Shown piece by piece: positions 20,085-21,546 of a DNA stretch of 21,546 nt. Origin of the DNA: 66-474 sp035249175 (lineage in GTDB: Bacteria > Pseudomonadota > Gammaproteobacteria > Xanthomonadales > Rhodanobacteraceae). Position numbers and translations under genes: made by a program. The stretch is from NCBI GenBank assembly GCA_035249175.1, contig DATFGT010000101.1:1-21546 (forward strand). The letters are read 5' to 3'. The notes below the pieces were generated by a model. The model saw only the letters and a list, made by a program, of their open reading frames with translations, was not told where the DNA came from and made no database searches. Every line of letters starts with the position of its first letter. Positions within the stretch are counted from its first letter, which is position 1.

Positions 20085-21546
20085 GCGTGTTTTCTGCCGC
20101 TTTGTACGGCAGTTCCATCTTCTTCAGCACCGCCTTGAAACGCGGATCGTTGCGGATGGAATCCAGACCCGTGCTCCAGATCTGCATCGGCTCGGGAACG
20201 GCATGATCTGCTGCAAGGTCTTCCAAAGCGTCAAGAGCGCGATCGCGTGCGCCCAGCAAAGCCAGAAATTGTGCGAACGCAAACGAGTTGCTGCGCAGCG
20301 TGACAAATGAAGGCGAGGAAGACGTTTCGAGCTCCTGCACCACTTTTTCGCGCAGCCCCGGATCAGCCATGCCGCGTACAAGCAGCTCTGCCGCGTCGGG
20401 GCCGAAGCTTGATTGTGCGTGCACCATGGCCTGCGAAAAACGGCCAGCTTGCGCATCCGTAATCGTGGCGATGGTGTGAGCCAACCGGAAGTTCGGGTCG
20501 ATGGCCAGGGCGCGGCCAAGTTGCGACCTGGCTTCCTGGTTACGACGCAACGCAAACAATGTGCCAGCGCGCATCGTCGCAACGATCGCCGACAAGGGAT
20601 CAAGCTTTTGCGCGCGTTTGAACTCCGCTTCAGCGCGCGCGAACTGGCCACAAGCAAACAAGTACTGTGCGTACTGGTCGATCGCTTCTGCATCACTTGG
20701 CGCCAGTGCCAATGAATGCTGGAAAGCAACACTGGCCTGTTCCCAGTGCCAGCGCCTGAGATAGAGAACCCCCAAGGTTCCGTATGCCGATGCTGTACGT
20801 TCATCCAGCGCCAGCGCGTGTTGCGCGAAGGACATCGCGCGTACCTGCGCAGTTGACAGATCCGCAAGCCCGTAGCTCGGCAACAGCGCTTCAGCGTCCG
20901 CCATCGCCCCCCAAGCCTGCGCAAAATCCGGATCGATCGAGACCGCCTGCTGGAAGTCCGCGACCGCATTCCGCAAGCCAGGGCCACGCGCGGCCAGCAA
21001 TGTCAGTCCGCGCAGGTAGAAGTCGTGCGCACGTGGATCGACGGTCTTCTGCGCTACCAGCGGTTGCGCGCTGTTCCATTGCACGCGCAGCTTGTCGGCA
21101 ACCGCGTTGGAGATTTCATCCTCGACCGCGAAGATGTTGTTCAACTTGCGATCGTAGTTCTCCGACCACAGTTGATAACCGCTGCGGGTGTCCACCAGTT
21201 GGACGGTGATGCGCACCTCGTCACCGGATTTCTGGATGCTGCCTTCCAGCACCGTCGCCACACCGAGCACCCTGCCAACTTCGTGCACGTCGCTTGCATT
21301 GCTCTTGAACGTGAAGGCAGACGTGCGCGCGGCCACCTTCAGGTTCGGAAGCTGCGTCAGCGCGTTGAGGACTTCTTCGGTGACGCCGTCACTGAAGTAC
21401 GCCTGCTTCGCATCGCCGCTCATGTTGACGAACGGCAGCACCGCAACGGATTTGGCGGGGATCGCGACCGTTTGCGCACTGGCGGGCACGGACGCAACAC
21501 GCGCCCCGGATGAAGCCGCGACCGCAGCGGAATCCCGGCGATCCGT
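20077..21546 (-). CDS. FlgO/TolB-like domain plus TPR protein (cut by window edge)
   Basis: The frame is open to the right edge. An internal GTG at 21489 is possible, but 19 more codons without a stop continue to 21546, and the family normally has an N-terminal membrane anchor, so the true start lies outside. Counting from 21489, residues about 12-138 form a FlgO/TolB N-terminal-like domain (KSVAVLPFVNMSGDAKQAYF, DGVTEEVLNAL, VATVLEGSIQKSGDEVRITV, LWSENYDRKLNNIF). Residues about 150-440 are helical repeats of the TPR type, such as AQYLFACGQFARAEAEFKRA. Such proteins are common in Xanthomonadales, often with an adenylate-cyclase-like or HTH domain in front. Their function is mostly unknown. 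The C-terminus (AENTHG) overlaps the start of the decayed paralogue. Confidence 0.85.
   Translation of the reverse strand, partial: TDRRDSAAVAASSGARVASVPASAQTVAIPAKSVAVLPFVNMSGDAKQAYFSDGVTEEVLNALTQLPNLKVAARTSAFTFKSNASDVHEVGRVLGVATVLEGSIQKSGDEVRITVQLVDTRSGYQLWSENYDRKLNNIFAVEDEISNAVADKLRVQWNSAQPLVAQKTVDPRAHDFYLRGLTLLAARGPGLRNAVADFQQAVSIDPDFAQAWGAMADAEALLPSYGLADLSTAQVRAMSFAQHALALDERTASAYGTLGVLYLRRWHWEQASVAFQHSLALAPSDAEAIDQYAQYLFACGQFARAEAEFKRAQKLDPLSAIVATMRAGTLFALRRNQEARSQLGRALAIDPNFRLAHTIATITDAQAGRFSQAMVHAQSSFGPDAAELLVRGMADPGLREKVVQELETSSSPSFVTLRSNSFAFAQFLALLGARDRALDALEDLAADHAVPEPMQIWSTGLDSIRNDPRFKAVLKKMELPYKAAENTHG

Overview
The window is GC-rich bacterial DNA, probably from a gammaproteobacterium of the Xanthomonadales/Lysobacterales (Rhodanobacter, Dyella or Lysobacter type). 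That assignment rests on overall protein character, the Wsp-like chemosensory genes and the FlgO/TolB-TPR membrane protein family, and is an inference. I recognised no rRNA, tRNA, CRISPR array or intact insertion sequence.

Layout, left to right. (1) 1-2585, minus strand: an apparent NAD metabolism operon. In transcription order it has a bifunctional NMN adenylyltransferase/Nudix hydrolase, a 37-residue ORF with a near-perfect Shine-Dalgarno, an SPFH (prohibitin/stomatin-like) protein, and an NAD-kinase-like protein cut by the window edge. (2) 2650-3772, minus strand: a VapBC45-type toxin-antitoxin pair. (3) 3773-5501: a decayed accessory patch. It holds repeated motifs that look like mobile-element ends and an hsdM (type I methyltransferase) pseudogene with a frameshift and a missing 3' part. 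(4) 5502-6817, plus strand: a small ORF overlapping a response regulator with a degenerate N-terminal and an intact C-terminal receiver. (5) 7116-17399, minus strand: a seven-gene chemosensory operon, CheW, CheR-TPR, CheW, MCP, CheA-REC, CheB, and a large hybrid histidine kinase, with 4-base ATGA overlaps at most junctions. Content matches the Wsp/ACF class, but no GGDEF output gene (WspR) is present. (6) 18044-19330, plus strand and divergent from the operon: a REC-EAL protein with every catalytic residue of the RocR-type c-di-GMP phosphodiesterases. (7) 19327-20084: a graveyard of three fragments, namely a truncated copy of the receiver gene at 5633, the C-terminal end of a tyrosine (integron-like) recombinase, and the N-terminal membrane module of a FlgO/TPR protein. 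(8) 20077-21546, minus strand: an intact-looking FlgO/TolB-TPR protein running off the right edge.

Working model (inference): the transmembrane MCP, two CheW adaptors and CheA-REC form a signalling array that adapts through CheR-TPR and CheB. The hybrid kinase relays phosphate through its own receiver and Hpt domains. The likely outputs are the REC-EAL phosphodiesterase and the dual-receiver regulator encoded on either side of the operon. The system would therefore lower c-di-GMP where classical Wsp raises it.

The most unusual points are the Wsp-like array with a phosphodiesterase as its only visible c-di-GMP enzyme, the degenerate CheB receiver, the two related receiver genes bracketing the operon, the receiver/recombinase chimera, the uncharacterised small ORF in the NAD operon, and a 29-base perfect palindrome inside the NAD-kinase-like gene.
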